64,000 nt of DNA from contig JAGBIC010000032.1 in assembly GCA_017935185.1 (NCBI GenBank), positions 1-64,000 of the forward strand, in the 5' to 3' direction. This document shows positions 34,949 through 43,559 of this stretch, one piece after another (the first letter of the stretch is position 1; each line of letters starts with the position of its first letter). This DNA comes from Alistipes sp. Lineage in GTDB: Bacteria > Bacteroidota > Bacteroidia > Bacteroidales > Rikenellaceae. Below the pieces are notes generated by a model that ran no database searches, had not been told where the DNA came from, and worked only from the letters and a program-made list of their open reading frames with translations. Made by a program: the position numbers and the translations under genes.

Positions 34949-36382
34949 ATGAAACGCCTAATATTATCAGTCATCGCCATGTGCCTCGTTTGGGGCGCAT
35001 CGGCGAGAATTGAGTTGCCCAAGGTTTTGGGTAGCAATATGGTTTTGCAGCAGAATTCAGAGGTGAATTTGTGGGGTAAGGCCGCAGCAAACAAGAAGGT
35101 TGTGGTTACTGTATCGTGGAGTAAGGATAAGGTGCAGACCACAGCTGACAGTGATGGCAAGTGGGCCGTTAAGGTTGCTACACCCAAGGGCTCGTATGAT
35201 CCACAAACAATCACTATCAGCGATGGCGAGGCTGTCGTGCTGGATAATGTACTTATCGGAGATGTGTGGGTTACCTCGGGCCAGAGTAATATGGAGATGC
35301 CGGTCAAGGGTTTTGGTCGTCAGCCCGTAGAGCACTCGTATGACTACATATTGTCAGCCGCCAAAGATGCAAACCGTATCCGTATGTTCACCGTTAAGAA
35401 GGCACGTTCTTATGGCGAGGATAAGGAGGATTGCGAGGGTGGCGAGTGGCAGTGTTCATCGCCTGAGAGTGTGGCGAATATGTCTGCTACATCCTATTTC
35501 TTTGCCGCCACATTGAAGGACGCCGTAGATTTCCCCATTGGTCTTATTACAGCCAATTGGGGCGGCACGAGAGTGGAGTCATGGATGCCGTTGGATGCAC
35601 TGAAGGAGGTAGTAACCCCCGAGCAGTATGAGAAGAAGCAGACCATTCACAATATAAAACCCTCGGAGTTGTATTGTGCGATGATTGCTCCTATCCGCAA
35701 CTTTACGGCAAAAGGCTTTTTGTGGTATCAGGGTTGCTCTAATTTGGGCGATAACGACCACTACGATACAATGATGGCGCGTATGGTGCAGCAGTGGCGC
35801 GAGGATTGGGGCGATAGCGAGAATAAGATGCCCTTCTACTATGTGATGATTACTCCCTATACCTATAGCGGCTCAAATCAGATTGCGTATCCCCGTTTTG
35901 TAGAGTGCCAGATTCGTGCGTTGAGCAAGATTCCCAACAGCGGTATGGCTGCCACAACCGATGTGGGTGAGGAGAAGTGTATTCACCCTGCGCAGAAATT
36001 GGAAGTTGGCCAGCGTTTGGCTGCTTTGGCTATGGCACAAACATATGGCATGAAGGGCTTCGAGCCTAAGGGCGCCCAGATGGAGTCATACAAAATTGAG
36101 GGTGGTAAGGTTAAGGTAAAGATGACTAATGCTGCCGACGGCCTCTCTCCGTGGTATGGTGAGCCTGTTGTCGGATTTGAGATTGCCGGTGCCGACAAGA
36201 CGTTTGTCCCTGCGCAAGCGACAATTTCGGCTAATAATGAGGTAACGGTATGGAGTGATGATGTTAAGGAGCCTGTGGCGGTGCGCTACTCGTTCCGAAA
36301 CTTCCGCCCCGGAAATCTTAAGAATATGTATGGCGTTCCTGCCGTACCTTTCCGTACTGACAATTGGAATGACGTAATGTAA
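34949..36382 (+). CDS. Sialate O-acetylesterase-like SGNH hydrolase, exported
   Basis: A 477-residue exported esterase. The signal peptide (MKRLILSVIAMCLVWGASA) is followed by an N-terminal beta-sandwich and an SGNH hydrolase core: catalytic Ser S113 in TSGQSNMEMP, Gly/Asn block II NWGGTRVESW, and the catalytic His in KCIHPAQKL. The family removes O-acetyl groups from sialic acids or other sugars. As last gene of the galactoside operon (12 bp after galK) it probably de-acetylates the glycan so the GH2 enzymes can reach it. Sialic acid itself as substrate is not shown. Confidence 0.88.
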   Translation: MKRLILSVIAMCLVWGASARIELPKVLGSNMVLQQNSEVNLWGKAAANKKVVVTVSWSKDKVQTTADSDGKWAVKVATPKGSYDPQTITISDGEAVVLDNVLIGDVWVTSGQSNMEMPVKGFGRQPVEHSYDYILSAAKDANRIRMFTVKKARSYGEDKEDCEGGEWQCSSPESVANMSATSYFFAATLKDAVDFPIGLITANWGGTRVESWMPLDALKEVVTPEQYEKKQTIHNIKPSELYCAMIAPIRNFTAKGFLWYQGCSNLGDNDHYDTMMARMVQQWREDWGDSENKMPFYYVMITPYTYSGSNQIAYPRFVECQIRALSKIPNSGMAATTDVGEEKCIHPAQKLEVGQRLAALAMAQTYGMKGFEPKGAQMESYKIEGGKVKVKMTNAADGLSPWYGEPVVGFEIAGADKTFVPAQATISANNEVTVWSDDVKEPVAVRYSFRNFRPGNLKNMYGVPAVPFRTDNWNDVM

Positions 36383-36403
36383 TTCTTATATTACGATGAA
36401 CAT

Positions 36404-36437
36404 GCAGGCCATCTTTCGGGTGGTCTGCTTTTTTTTT
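36404..36437 (+). terminator. Terminator of the galactoside operon
   Basis: GCAGGCCATC/GGTGGTCTGC with G-U pairs and a TTTCG loop, followed by nine T. Confidence 0.9.
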
Positions 36438-36532
36438 GTGTCTCTATGATGTGAAAATAAGTTGATGAGTAGGTCTTGAAAACAGCCGAATTCAGTTTTT
36501 TATACCTTTAAAGTATAATATTTTGCAGTTAA

Positions 36533-36565
36533 TTGTCGTTTTAACGAAAAATATGTGTAATTTTG
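36533..36565 (+). promoter_or_regulatory. Promoter of bamD
   Basis: TTG at 36533-36535 and TAATTTTG at 36558-36565 (22 bp spacing). The start at 36606 leaves a leader of about 35 nt; the in-frame ATG at 36567 is too close to the promoter to be the start. Confidence 0.6.
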
Positions 36566-36605
36566 CATGATTATTACCCTGCATGGCAGTTGTAAAGGAT
36601 TCACT

Positions 36606-37418
36606 ATGAAACAAAAATTGTCTTACATCGTTACTATAGCCTTTGTTGTGGCTCTGTTTTGCGGATGCTCGGGCGTTCAGAAGGTCATCAATTCAGGAGA
36701 TGCTGATGTGATCTTCGATAGAGCTATGCTATATTATAATGCCGAGAAGTGGTCAAAGGCTTTGGCTTTGTTTGAGACCAGCCAACCATATTTTAACGGT
36801 ACTCTGAAGGAGGATACTATCGCTTTTTATCGTGCTCGTTGCTATTTTAAAGATCGTGACTATGTGAGCTCGGCTTCTCTGTTTGATGAGTTCCGTCGCA
36901 GTTTCGGTCGCAGTGCATTTTTGGAGGATGCCGAGGCTATGTATGCCATAAGCCTCTATAATATGTGTCCTAGTCCGGAGCGTGACCAGTCTTCTACGAG
37001 TCAGGCGGTAATAGCTATTTCGGAGTTTATGTCGCACTATCCCGAGAGCCCTCAGATCGCTCTTTTTCAGGATATGACGCAGGACCTCACTTGGCGCATG
37101 CACGAAAAATCTTATCTGAATGCTTATACCTACTATAAGATTGGTCGCCACGATTCGGCTATCATTGCATTCCGTAATGCTTTGAAGCAGTATCCCAATA
37201 CCCATCGTCGTGAGGACTTGATGTATTATATTGTTAAAGCCTCGCACGAGTTGGCTGTAAACTCAATCGAGTCGCGCCAGCACGATCGTTTCATGAATGC
37301 TTTGGATGCTTATTACAGTTTTATTATGGAGTATCCCGAGTCGAAGTATAGAAAGGAGATGGACAATATTTCCGAGGTGGCAAAGCGCTACATCGAAAAG
37401 CATCAGCAGGAGGAGTAA
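36606..37418 (+). CDS. bamD: Outer-membrane assembly lipoprotein BamD
   Basis: A 270-residue periplasmic lipoprotein of the BAM complex, which folds beta-barrel proteins into the outer membrane. From the ATG at 36606 the signal ends in a lipobox (VVALFCGCSG). The rest is TPR-type helical repeats: DVIFDRAMLYYNAEKWSKAL, TIAFYRARCYFKDRDYVSSA, FLEDAEAMYAISLYNM and AIIAFRNALKQYPNTHRRED. The neighbour rpoZ 23 bp downstream and coaBC beyond give the arrangement usual in Bacteroidota, supporting the call over other TPR lipoproteins. Confidence 0.92.
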   Translation: MKQKLSYIVTIAFVVALFCGCSGVQKVINSGDADVIFDRAMLYYNAEKWSKALALFETSQPYFNGTLKEDTIAFYRARCYFKDRDYVSSASLFDEFRRSFGRSAFLEDAEAMYAISLYNMCPSPERDQSSTSQAVIAISEFMSHYPESPQIALFQDMTQDLTWRMHEKSYLNAYTYYKIGRHDSAIIAFRNALKQYPNTHRREDLMYYIVKASHELAVNSIESRQHDRFMNALDAYYSFIMEYPESKYRKEMDNISEVAKRYIEKHQQEE

Positions 37419-37441
37419 TAACGACAAAATCACACTATAAG

Positions 37442-37753
37442 ATGGAGATCAAAAAGAACATTCCCAACAACACAATTACCCGCAAACTCAATGATTTGGA
37501 TAAAGATACGGGTAATATCTATGAGAGTATCAATATCATAGCTCGCCGAGCAAATCAAATTTCGTCGGAGTTGAAGGCCGAGCTCAATCGCAAACTTGCC
37601 GATTTCTCATCTCCTACCGATACTATGGAGGAGACTTTTGAGAATCGTGAGCAGATTGAGATCTCTCGTTATTATGAGCGTTTGCCCAAGCCTGTGATAA
37701 TCGCTACCGAGGAGTTCCTCGATGACGAGGTGTATTATCGCAAGGGTGAGTAG
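37442..37753 (+). CDS. rpoZ: RNA polymerase omega subunit (Bacteroidota type)
   Basis: 103 residues. The segment DTGNIYESINIIARRANQIS is the omega/Rpb6 core, and ENREQIEISRYYERLPKPVI is the C-terminal extension characteristic of Bacteroidota omega. It assists assembly of the polymerase by holding the beta-prime C-terminus. It lies between bamD and coaBC, as usual for the phylum. Simple length-based annotation often leaves it as hypothetical. Confidence 0.9.
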   Translation: MEIKKNIPNNTITRKLNDLDKDTGNIYESINIIARRANQISSELKAELNRKLADFSSPTDTMEETFENREQIEISRYYERLPKPVIIATEEFLDDEVYYRKGE

Positions 37754-37823
37754 CTTATAAATATGGTGTAAATACGCTTGCAAATACAATGAGTTTGTAT
37801 GGCGTACGAAAAAGTCTCCTTTT

Positions 37824-39023
37824 ATGTTAAAAGGTAAACATATCATTCTAGGAATAACGGGTAGCATAGCCGCATATAAGTCGGCTGTGCTTTGCCGTTT
37901 ATTAGTCGCAGCGGGAGCCGAGGTCAAGGTGGTTATGACACCTTTGGCCAAACAGTTTATTACACCGCTTACCATGGCTACAGTTTCGCAGAATCCCATA
38001 TTGGTGGAGTTCTTTAACCCCGAGAATGGAGAGTGGAATTCCCATGTAAAGTTGGGTGAGTGGGCCGATTTGTATCTTATAGCCCCTGCATCGGCCAATA
38101 CTATGGCCAAGATGGCCCATGGGGTAGCTGATAATTTGTTGCTTACGACCTATTTGTCGGCTCGTTGTCCGGTGGCGGTAGCTCCGGCCATGGATTTAGA
38201 TATGTATGCTCATGCCGCCACACAACGTAATATGGCCCAACTTCGTCAGGATGGAGTACATATTATCGAGCCCGGGTCGGGTTTTCTGGCAAGTGGACTT
38301 ATCGGCAAAGGTCGTATGGCCGAACCGGCCGATATTGTAGCTGCTGTGGAGCAGTTGTTTGAAAAAAAAAAGAGTAGCCTCGCCTGTAGGCGATTTCTTG
38401 TAACTGCCGGTGCAACCATTGAGGCTATCGATCCCGTGAGATTTATCTCAAACCACTCGTCTGGTAAGATGGGTTATGCCGTAGCCGAGGCATTGGGGGC
38501 GAGGGGCGCCGAAGTGGTGCTAGTCAGTGGTCGTACATCACTCGATACTCCCCATGGCGTACAGCGTATTGATGTGTTATCTGCCGAGCAGATGTATAAC
38601 GAGTGCAAAAATCGTTTTGCAGAGTGTGATGGGGCGGTAATGTGTGCGGCGGTGGCCGATTATACTCCTGCGGCGGTTGCCGATCATAAGCTTAAGAAGG
38701 GCGATGGCGAGATGAATATTCCACTAAAGCGTACTCGTGATATAGCGGCCGAGTTGGGCGCAAATAAAGGCGGTCGTCTGCTGGTCGGTTTTGCTATGGA
38801 GACCGAAAACGAGGTAGAGAATGCGCAGGGTAAGCTTGCACGCAAAAACTTCGATTTCATAGTGCTTAACTCACTGAAAAAGGAGGGTGCGGGATTCCGT
38901 GGCGATACCAATGTCGTAACACTGATTGATAGCGAACGTGGGGTAGAATTACCTCTTATGAGCAAACGCGAGGTAGCCGAGAAGATTGTTGATAAAATTG
39001 AGAATATAATCAATAGCAAATAG
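37824..39023 (+). CDS. coaBC: Bifunctional phosphopantothenoylcysteine decarboxylase/phosphopantothenate-cysteine ligase
   Basis: A 399-residue flavoprotein catalysing two successive steps of coenzyme A synthesis. The N-terminal CoaC half binds FMN (GITGSIAAYKSAVLCRLLVA; active-site His in the WNSHVKLGEWAD region; PASANTMAKMAHG; PAMDLDMYAHAAT). The C-terminal CoaB half begins near 190 with FLVTAGATIEAIDPVRFISN and holds DGAVMCAAVADYTPA and the nucleotide segment LLVGFAMETEN. It ends 2 bp before recN, so the two are translationally linked. Confidence 0.96.
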   Translation: MLKGKHIILGITGSIAAYKSAVLCRLLVAAGAEVKVVMTPLAKQFITPLTMATVSQNPILVEFFNPENGEWNSHVKLGEWADLYLIAPASANTMAKMAHGVADNLLLTTYLSARCPVAVAPAMDLDMYAHAATQRNMAQLRQDGVHIIEPGSGFLASGLIGKGRMAEPADIVAAVEQLFEKKKSSLACRRFLVTAGATIEAIDPVRFISNHSSGKMGYAVAEALGARGAEVVLVSGRTSLDTPHGVQRIDVLSAEQMYNECKNRFAECDGAVMCAAVADYTPAAVADHKLKKGDGEMNIPLKRTRDIAAELGANKGGRLLVGFAMETENEVENAQGKLARKNFDFIVLNSLKKEGAGFRGDTNVVTLIDSERGVELPLMSKREVAEKIVDKIENIINSK

Positions 39024-39025
39024 AT

Positions 39026-40666
39026 ATGTTGCGTCATCTGACAGTAGAAAATTATGCGCTTATAGATAAGCTCGATATTGATCTGGATGCCCGCCTGAAC
39101 ATTATCACAGGTGAGACGGGTGCCGGAAAATCGATATTGCTTGGCGCATTGGGTCTACTGTTGGGCAACAAAAACGAGGGTAGCACATTGCGTGATGAAT
39201 CTCGCAATTGTGTGGTCGAAGGCCATTTCGATATTGGAGGTTATGGTTTGGAGGAACTTTTCGAGAATAATGACCTCGATTATGAGCCAACGACCGTAAT
39301 ACGGCGTGTAATATCTCCTGCCGGCAAGAGTAGAGCTTTTGTAAATGACATGCCTGTGCAGTTAACCGTGTTGCGTGATTTGGGTGCTCATCTGATAGAT
39401 ATTCATTCGCAGCATCGAAATGCAATGTTGGCCAATGAGGATTTCCGCATATCGGCGGTAGATACATTGGCGGGAACGGTGGAGCAGGTTGCCGAATATA
39501 AGGCTGTGTATGATAGCATCATCCGTGCTGAACGCGAGCTTACGAAGATGCAGGCGGAGGCCGAACTGTTGAAGCGTGACGAGGAGTGGCTGCGTTTTCA
39601 GGTCGAGGAGTTTGACGTTGCCGCATTGCGTGAGGGAGAATTGGCTGAGGCCGAGGCTGAACTTGCTATATTGGAGAATGCTGACGATATATGTGCGGCA
39701 ATTGGTGAGGCTCGCAATATTCTCGATACCGAGCAGATTGGTGCTTTGGAGCAACTTTCGGTTGCCGAGCGAGCAATCATGAATGTTAGCAGTAATTATC
39801 TGTCGGGAAAAGATATTGCCGAGCGTCTACACTCGGTTGTGCAGGAGTTGAAGGATCTCTCCAGCACGCTTGCGAGTGATGCCGAGCGTATCGAGTCGGA
39901 TCCCGAAAGACTCCAAAGGCTCACCGAGCGGGTTAATTTAATCCATTCAATGTGCCAAAAACATCGTGTTGCCACATTGGAGGAACTTCTGCAAGTAGGA
40001 GAGAGCCTGAAGTCGAAGTTGGGTGCAATTACCCACGGCGGAGAGAATATCGCTCGTCAACAGGCAGAAATTGATGCAATGCGTAAATCGGCAACAGCAA
40101 TTGCTGGCGATATTCATATGGCGCGCGAGAGCGCCGCACGCGAGTTGTCAGGTGAGGTTGCGTCAATACTTATCCAACTTGGAATGCCCGAGGCGCAATT
40201 TGTGGTTGAGGTTATCGATCTTGGCGAGTTATTGCCATCTGGTTGCGATAGCGTACGATTCCTCTTTACTGCGAACAGTCGTATGTCGATGCAGCCTATC
40301 GAGAAGATAGCTTCGGGAGGAGAGGTGTCGCGAGTTATGCTTGCGTTGAAGTCGTTGCTGGCCAAGCGATCGAAGCTCCCCACAATTATCTTTGATGAGA
40401 TTGATACGGGGGTCTCGGGTCGTATAGCCGATGCTATGGGCGATATTATCAGCGCTTTAGGTGATAATATGCAGGTGGTAGCCATTACCCATCTGCCACA
40501 GGTGGCATGCAAGGGTGATAGCCATATGGTTGTCTACAAGCATGATAGTACCACAAATATCCAGGTATTGAGTGCCGAGGCTCGTGTTGAGGAGATTGCC
40601 AAAATGTTGTCGGGCAGTAGTGTTACCGATGCGGCACTCAAGCAAGCAAGAATATTATTAGGATAA
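39026..40666 (+). CDS. recN: DNA repair protein RecN
   Basis: A 546-residue SMC-like ATPase in double-strand break repair. Walker A is GETGAGKSILLGALGLLLG (about residues 29-47). A long coiled-coil arm lies between about 150 and 370. The signature motif KIASGGEVSRVMLALKSLLA and Walker B PTIIFDEIDTGVSG are in the C-terminal lobe. The length is normal. It starts 2 bp after coaBC. Confidence 0.96.
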   Translation: MLRHLTVENYALIDKLDIDLDARLNIITGETGAGKSILLGALGLLLGNKNEGSTLRDESRNCVVEGHFDIGGYGLEELFENNDLDYEPTTVIRRVISPAGKSRAFVNDMPVQLTVLRDLGAHLIDIHSQHRNAMLANEDFRISAVDTLAGTVEQVAEYKAVYDSIIRAERELTKMQAEAELLKRDEEWLRFQVEEFDVAALREGELAEAEAELAILENADDICAAIGEARNILDTEQIGALEQLSVAERAIMNVSSNYLSGKDIAERLHSVVQELKDLSSTLASDAERIESDPERLQRLTERVNLIHSMCQKHRVATLEELLQVGESLKSKLGAITHGGENIARQQAEIDAMRKSATAIAGDIHMARESAARELSGEVASILIQLGMPEAQFVVEVIDLGELLPSGCDSVRFLFTANSRMSMQPIEKIASGGEVSRVMLALKSLLAKRSKLPTIIFDEIDTGVSGRIADAMGDIISALGDNMQVVAITHLPQVACKGDSHMVVYKHDSTTNIQVLSAEARVEEIAKMLSGSSVTDAALKQARILLG

Positions 40667-40698
40667 ATATATTAACAACATTTAAACTACCTAAAACT

Positions 40699-41847
40699 AT
40701 GAAGAAAATCTTTACAATTGTACTTTGTGCGGCTGCATTGACTCTGGTGTCGTGCGGTGAGCGTTGTCAGCTTAAAAAAGATCTAAAGAAGGCCCTTGAG
40801 ACAGCTGTGGTACATGAGAAGGCACAGGCTGTTTATATGGAGGGTATTGAGGGTAAGTCTCCCCAGACCTTTATCGATGGTAAGATTAAGGTTGCCAATC
40901 CTCATAGCTGGATAAGCGGATTCTTCCCCGGTTCATTGTGGCTTTTGTATGAGCACACCGGTGATGAGCAGCTCAAGACCTATGCCGACAAGTTCACTCG
41001 CCGTCTGGAGGTGTTGAAGGATTATAAGGGTACTCACGATTTGGGCTTTATGGTCTTCTGTTCTTATGGTAATGCTTACCGTTTGACCGGTGACGAGTAT
41101 TATAAGTCAATTATCGAGCAGGCGTCGGCAGCTCTTGCTACCCGTTTTGACCCTGAGGTTGGTTGTATCCGTTCTTGGAATACAGGTCGCAAAGAGAAGC
41201 CCGAAGAGGATTTTATGGTAATCATCGACAATATGATGAATCTTGAGATGCTTGAGTGGGTAGGTGGATATGAGAATATTACCCGTACACACGCAAATAC
41301 CACCATCAAGAACCATTTCCGTCCCGATTATAGTACATATCACGTTGTTGCTTACAATGAGTTGACAGGTGAGATTACCGATAAGCGTACTGCACAGGGT
41401 AATGCCGATGATTCAGCATGGGCTCGCGGCCAGTCATGGGGCTTGTATGGCTATACCATGATGTATCGCATGACCAAGGATAAGGCTTATCTTGATCAGG
41501 CAGTAAATATTGCCAACTATCTTATTCCTCGTTTGCCCGAGGATGCAATTCCCAACTGGGATTATGATGCCGAGGCACAGTGTAAGGATTCATCAGCCGG
41601 TGCAATTATGGCTTCAGCTCTTATTGAGCTTTATGGCTTTACGCAGAATGAGCTTTATATCGAGACTGCCGAGCGCCAGTTGCGTTCTTTGAGCTCGGAT
41701 GCCTATCTTGCCCAGCCCGGTGAGAATGGTAACTTCATTCTCAAACATGGTGTAGGTCACTATCCTGCAAAGTCAGAGGTGGATGTCCCTCTTTCATATG
41801 GTGACTACTATTTCATTGAGGCTTCAATGCGTTATTTGGCATTGTAA
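40699..41847 (+). CDS. GH88 unsaturated glucuronyl hydrolase, lipoprotein
   Basis: A 382-residue lipoprotein (lipobox ALTLVSCGER) with an (alpha/alpha)6 barrel. Landmarks: PHSWISGFFPGSLWLLYEHT, D114 in THDLGFMVF and D177 in IIDNMMNLEMLEW (equivalent to the two catalytic Asp of the family), ADDSAWARGQSWGLYGYTMM and AQCKDSSAGAIMASALIELY. It removes the unsaturated uronic acid left at the non-reducing end by polysaccharide lyases acting on glycosaminoglycans or similar glycans. The heparinase II/III-type gene 5 kb downstream could supply such products, though the two are not in one operon. Confidence 0.93.
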   Translation: MKKIFTIVLCAAALTLVSCGERCQLKKDLKKALETAVVHEKAQAVYMEGIEGKSPQTFIDGKIKVANPHSWISGFFPGSLWLLYEHTGDEQLKTYADKFTRRLEVLKDYKGTHDLGFMVFCSYGNAYRLTGDEYYKSIIEQASAALATRFDPEVGCIRSWNTGRKEKPEEDFMVIIDNMMNLEMLEWVGGYENITRTHANTTIKNHFRPDYSTYHVVAYNELTGEITDKRTAQGNADDSAWARGQSWGLYGYTMMYRMTKDKAYLDQAVNIANYLIPRLPEDAIPNWDYDAEAQCKDSSAGAIMASALIELYGFTQNELYIETAERQLRSLSSDAYLAQPGENGNFILKHGVGHYPAKSEVDVPLSYGDYYFIEASMRYLAL

Positions 41848-41866
41848 GATTATATAATGATATACG

Positions 41867-41900
41867 AATGCCGACTCTTAACAAGGGTCGGCATTTTTTT
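41867..41900. terminator. Terminator between GH88 and the thioredoxin-like gene
   Basis: Stem AATGCCGACTC/GGGTCGGCATT (one G-U) with the loop TTAACAA and seven T on the plus strand; convergent genes on both sides. Confidence 0.9.
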
Positions 41901-41903
41901 GTG

Positions 41904-42431
41904 TTATTTGAGGGCGTTGATAATCTTAACAATTTCGTCTAAGTGCGATAATTCGTATTCTACTGCCGAGTGGCGCACAACGCCATGTTGGTCGATGACA
42001 AAGCTGCGAGGGACATATAAAGTTGCGTATAGCGAATAGATTCTGCGGTCGGGATCAGCACCTGCCGGAAACAATAGGTTGTTAGATGTTAAAAAATCTT
42101 TCACCTTATTTAGGTCACAGCCTCGGGCTATGGGCAGATATACAAAATCGTCGGCTTGAACTCTGTCTAAAATTTTCTCCTGCACGACACCCATCTCTTT
42201 TCGACATGTCGGACATTCGGGGTCCCATAAAGTGAGCAGCACTTTTTTGCCTTGCAATTCTGATAAACATACCTCATCTCCATTGCTCATTGTCACCTCA
42301 AAGTCAGGCGCTACTTCGCCTATCTTGACCAATGTCGTTTGGTCGGGGCTCTCCTCTTTGTCGTTGATGCATCCTTGTGTGAGTAGCAGTAGCGTGAGTA
42401 GAGATATGTGTAAGAAGTTGTTAATTGTCAT
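41904..42431 (-). CDS. TlpA/AhpC-like thioredoxin-fold lipoprotein
   Basis: A 175-residue lipoprotein (lipobox LLTQGCINDK) with a thioredoxin/redoxin fold: VAPDFEVTMSNGDEVCLSEL, the redox motif WDPECPTCRKEM (CPTC), and the cis-Pro segment LYVPRSFVIDQHG. It would act in the periplasm in disulfide reduction or cytochrome/thiol maintenance. An extra Cys precedes the motif (EVCLSE) and another follows it (RGCDLN). It has its own promoter and no functional partner next to it, so the substrate is unknown. Confidence 0.85.
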   Translation of the reverse strand: MTINNFLHISLLTLLLLTQGCINDKEESPDQTTLVKIGEVAPDFEVTMSNGDEVCLSELQGKKVLLTLWDPECPTCRKEMGVVQEKILDRVQADDFVYLPIARGCDLNKVKDFLTSNNLLFPAGADPDRRIYSLYATLYVPRSFVIDQHGVVRHSAVEYELSHLDEIVKIINALK

Positions 42432-42514
42432 TGTAATATCGTTGCGCTGCCGTTTTGTGCCGGAAAATAGTAAAAATGCGGTGGCTCATTTCCATAAGGT
42501 GCAAAGCTCTGTTT

Positions 42515-42544
42515 CAAAGGTACAAAATCATCTGCAGCCGCAAA
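42515..42544 (-). promoter_or_regulatory. Promoter of the thioredoxin-like gene
   Basis: Minus-strand TACCTTTG (42515-42522) with TTTG (42541-42544) 18 bp upstream. Confidence 0.55.
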
Positions 42545-42546
42545 AA

Positions 42547-42554
42547 TAATTTTG
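42547..42554 (+). promoter_or_regulatory. -7 element for the Kdo-kinase-like gene
   Basis: TAATTTTG, 26 bp before the start at 42581. It lies back to back with the divergent promoter at 42515-42544. Confidence 0.5.
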
Positions 42555-42580
42555 TACTTTTACTTAAAAATTAGCTAAAT

Positions 42581-43351
42581 ATGCTATCTGTGAACCCTAT
42601 AAAAAGAGATATTATTGTCAATCCGGCCTATCTTGGCATGTGTGAATTTATCGAGCAACTGCCGAATAATTTTGATACGCTGGATGACGCCGTTTTATTG
42701 CATGAGGGACGAAATGTTGTCAAATTGTTTGAGGTGGACGGGCAGCAATTTGTGGCCAAGAACTTCAATCGTATTTCACACATAAATAGATTTGTATATG
42801 GAAGCCTGCGGAGCAGCAAGGCTATGCGATCCTATTATAATGCGATGCGTTTGCGCTCGATGGAGGTTGATACCCCCGAGCCCGTAGCGGCTATAGATAT
42901 TTATCGAGGACGCCGTTTGACGTGGAGTTGTTATCTGTCGCGATATTCCGACTATTCGGCATTGGAAATTGATGATTGCTTATTGCAAAAGGCCGACGTT
43001 GTGCGGCTGCTTGATGCCCTTGCCGAATTTATTGTTGAACTGCATGACAAGGGTGTGGAACACAATGATTTGAATATCTCTAACGTGCTGTATAAAAATA
43101 TTGATGGCAAATATACATTCCAATTGATTGATATCAACAGAATGGAGTTCGTGCGAACAATGTCAAAGCGCCGACGTGAGAGAAACATGTGCCGATTGTC
43201 GTTGAACTATACAGCCTATATGTATGTTATGGAACGCTATGCCCGATGTATAAAATCCAGAGGGGAGTCTTTCGAGTTGAGGTGTGCGACATCAAGGATG
43301 CTGTTTGAGTATTGTCAGCGGTTTAAAGCGAAGATGAAGGATATATTTTAA
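42581..43351 (+). CDS. Lipopolysaccharide (Kdo) kinase-like protein
   Basis: A 256-residue protein with a reduced protein-kinase fold. An ATP-lysine candidate is in FVAKNFN, the catalytic loop is EHNDLNISN (H161, D163, N168), and the metal-binding Asp is D184 in LIDINR, in place of DFG. A basic patch follows (SKRRRERNMCR). This pattern matches the Kdo/WaaP-like kinases that phosphorylate inner-core LPS on the cytoplasmic face. tatA follows 14 bp later. The kinase fold is confident; LPS as substrate is inferred from the family. Confidence 0.8.
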   Translation: MLSVNPIKRDIIVNPAYLGMCEFIEQLPNNFDTLDDAVLLHEGRNVVKLFEVDGQQFVAKNFNRISHINRFVYGSLRSSKAMRSYYNAMRLRSMEVDTPEPVAAIDIYRGRRLTWSCYLSRYSDYSALEIDDCLLQKADVVRLLDALAEFIVELHDKGVEHNDLNISNVLYKNIDGKYTFQLIDINRMEFVRTMSKRRRERNMCRLSLNYTAYMYVMERYARCIKSRGESFELRCATSRMLFEYCQRFKAKMKDIF

Positions 43352-43365
43352 AGTAAAATATTGCT

Positions 43366-43539
43366 ATGAGAAATTTTCTTTTTGTTGGTGGAATTGGCAC
43401 AGGCGAAATTGTGCTTGTGGTTTTTGTGCTTTTGCTCCTGTTTGGAGGAAAGAAACTTCCTGAGTTGATGCGTGGCGCAGGTCGTGGCATCCGTGAATTT
43501 AAGGATGCCATCGACTCTGTGTCAGACGAAAACAAATAA
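43366..43539 (+). CDS. tatA: Twin-arginine translocase subunit TatA
   Basis: A 57-residue protein, short enough to be missed by length cut-offs. Sequence plan: short N-terminus, one membrane helix (GEIVLVVFVLLLLFGGKKLP), the FGGKKLPEL hinge, and an amphipathic helix (MRGAGRGIREFKDAID) with an acidic tail. That is the TatA/E architecture, forming the pore for folded proteins. The ATG at 43366 lies 14 bp after the kinase-like gene. tatC is not in the neighbourhood. Confidence 0.93.
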   Translation: MRNFLFVGGIGTGEIVLVVFVLLLLFGGKKLPELMRGAGRGIREFKDAIDSVSDENK

Positions 43540-43559
43540 AATAATCTGCGCTATACTGC

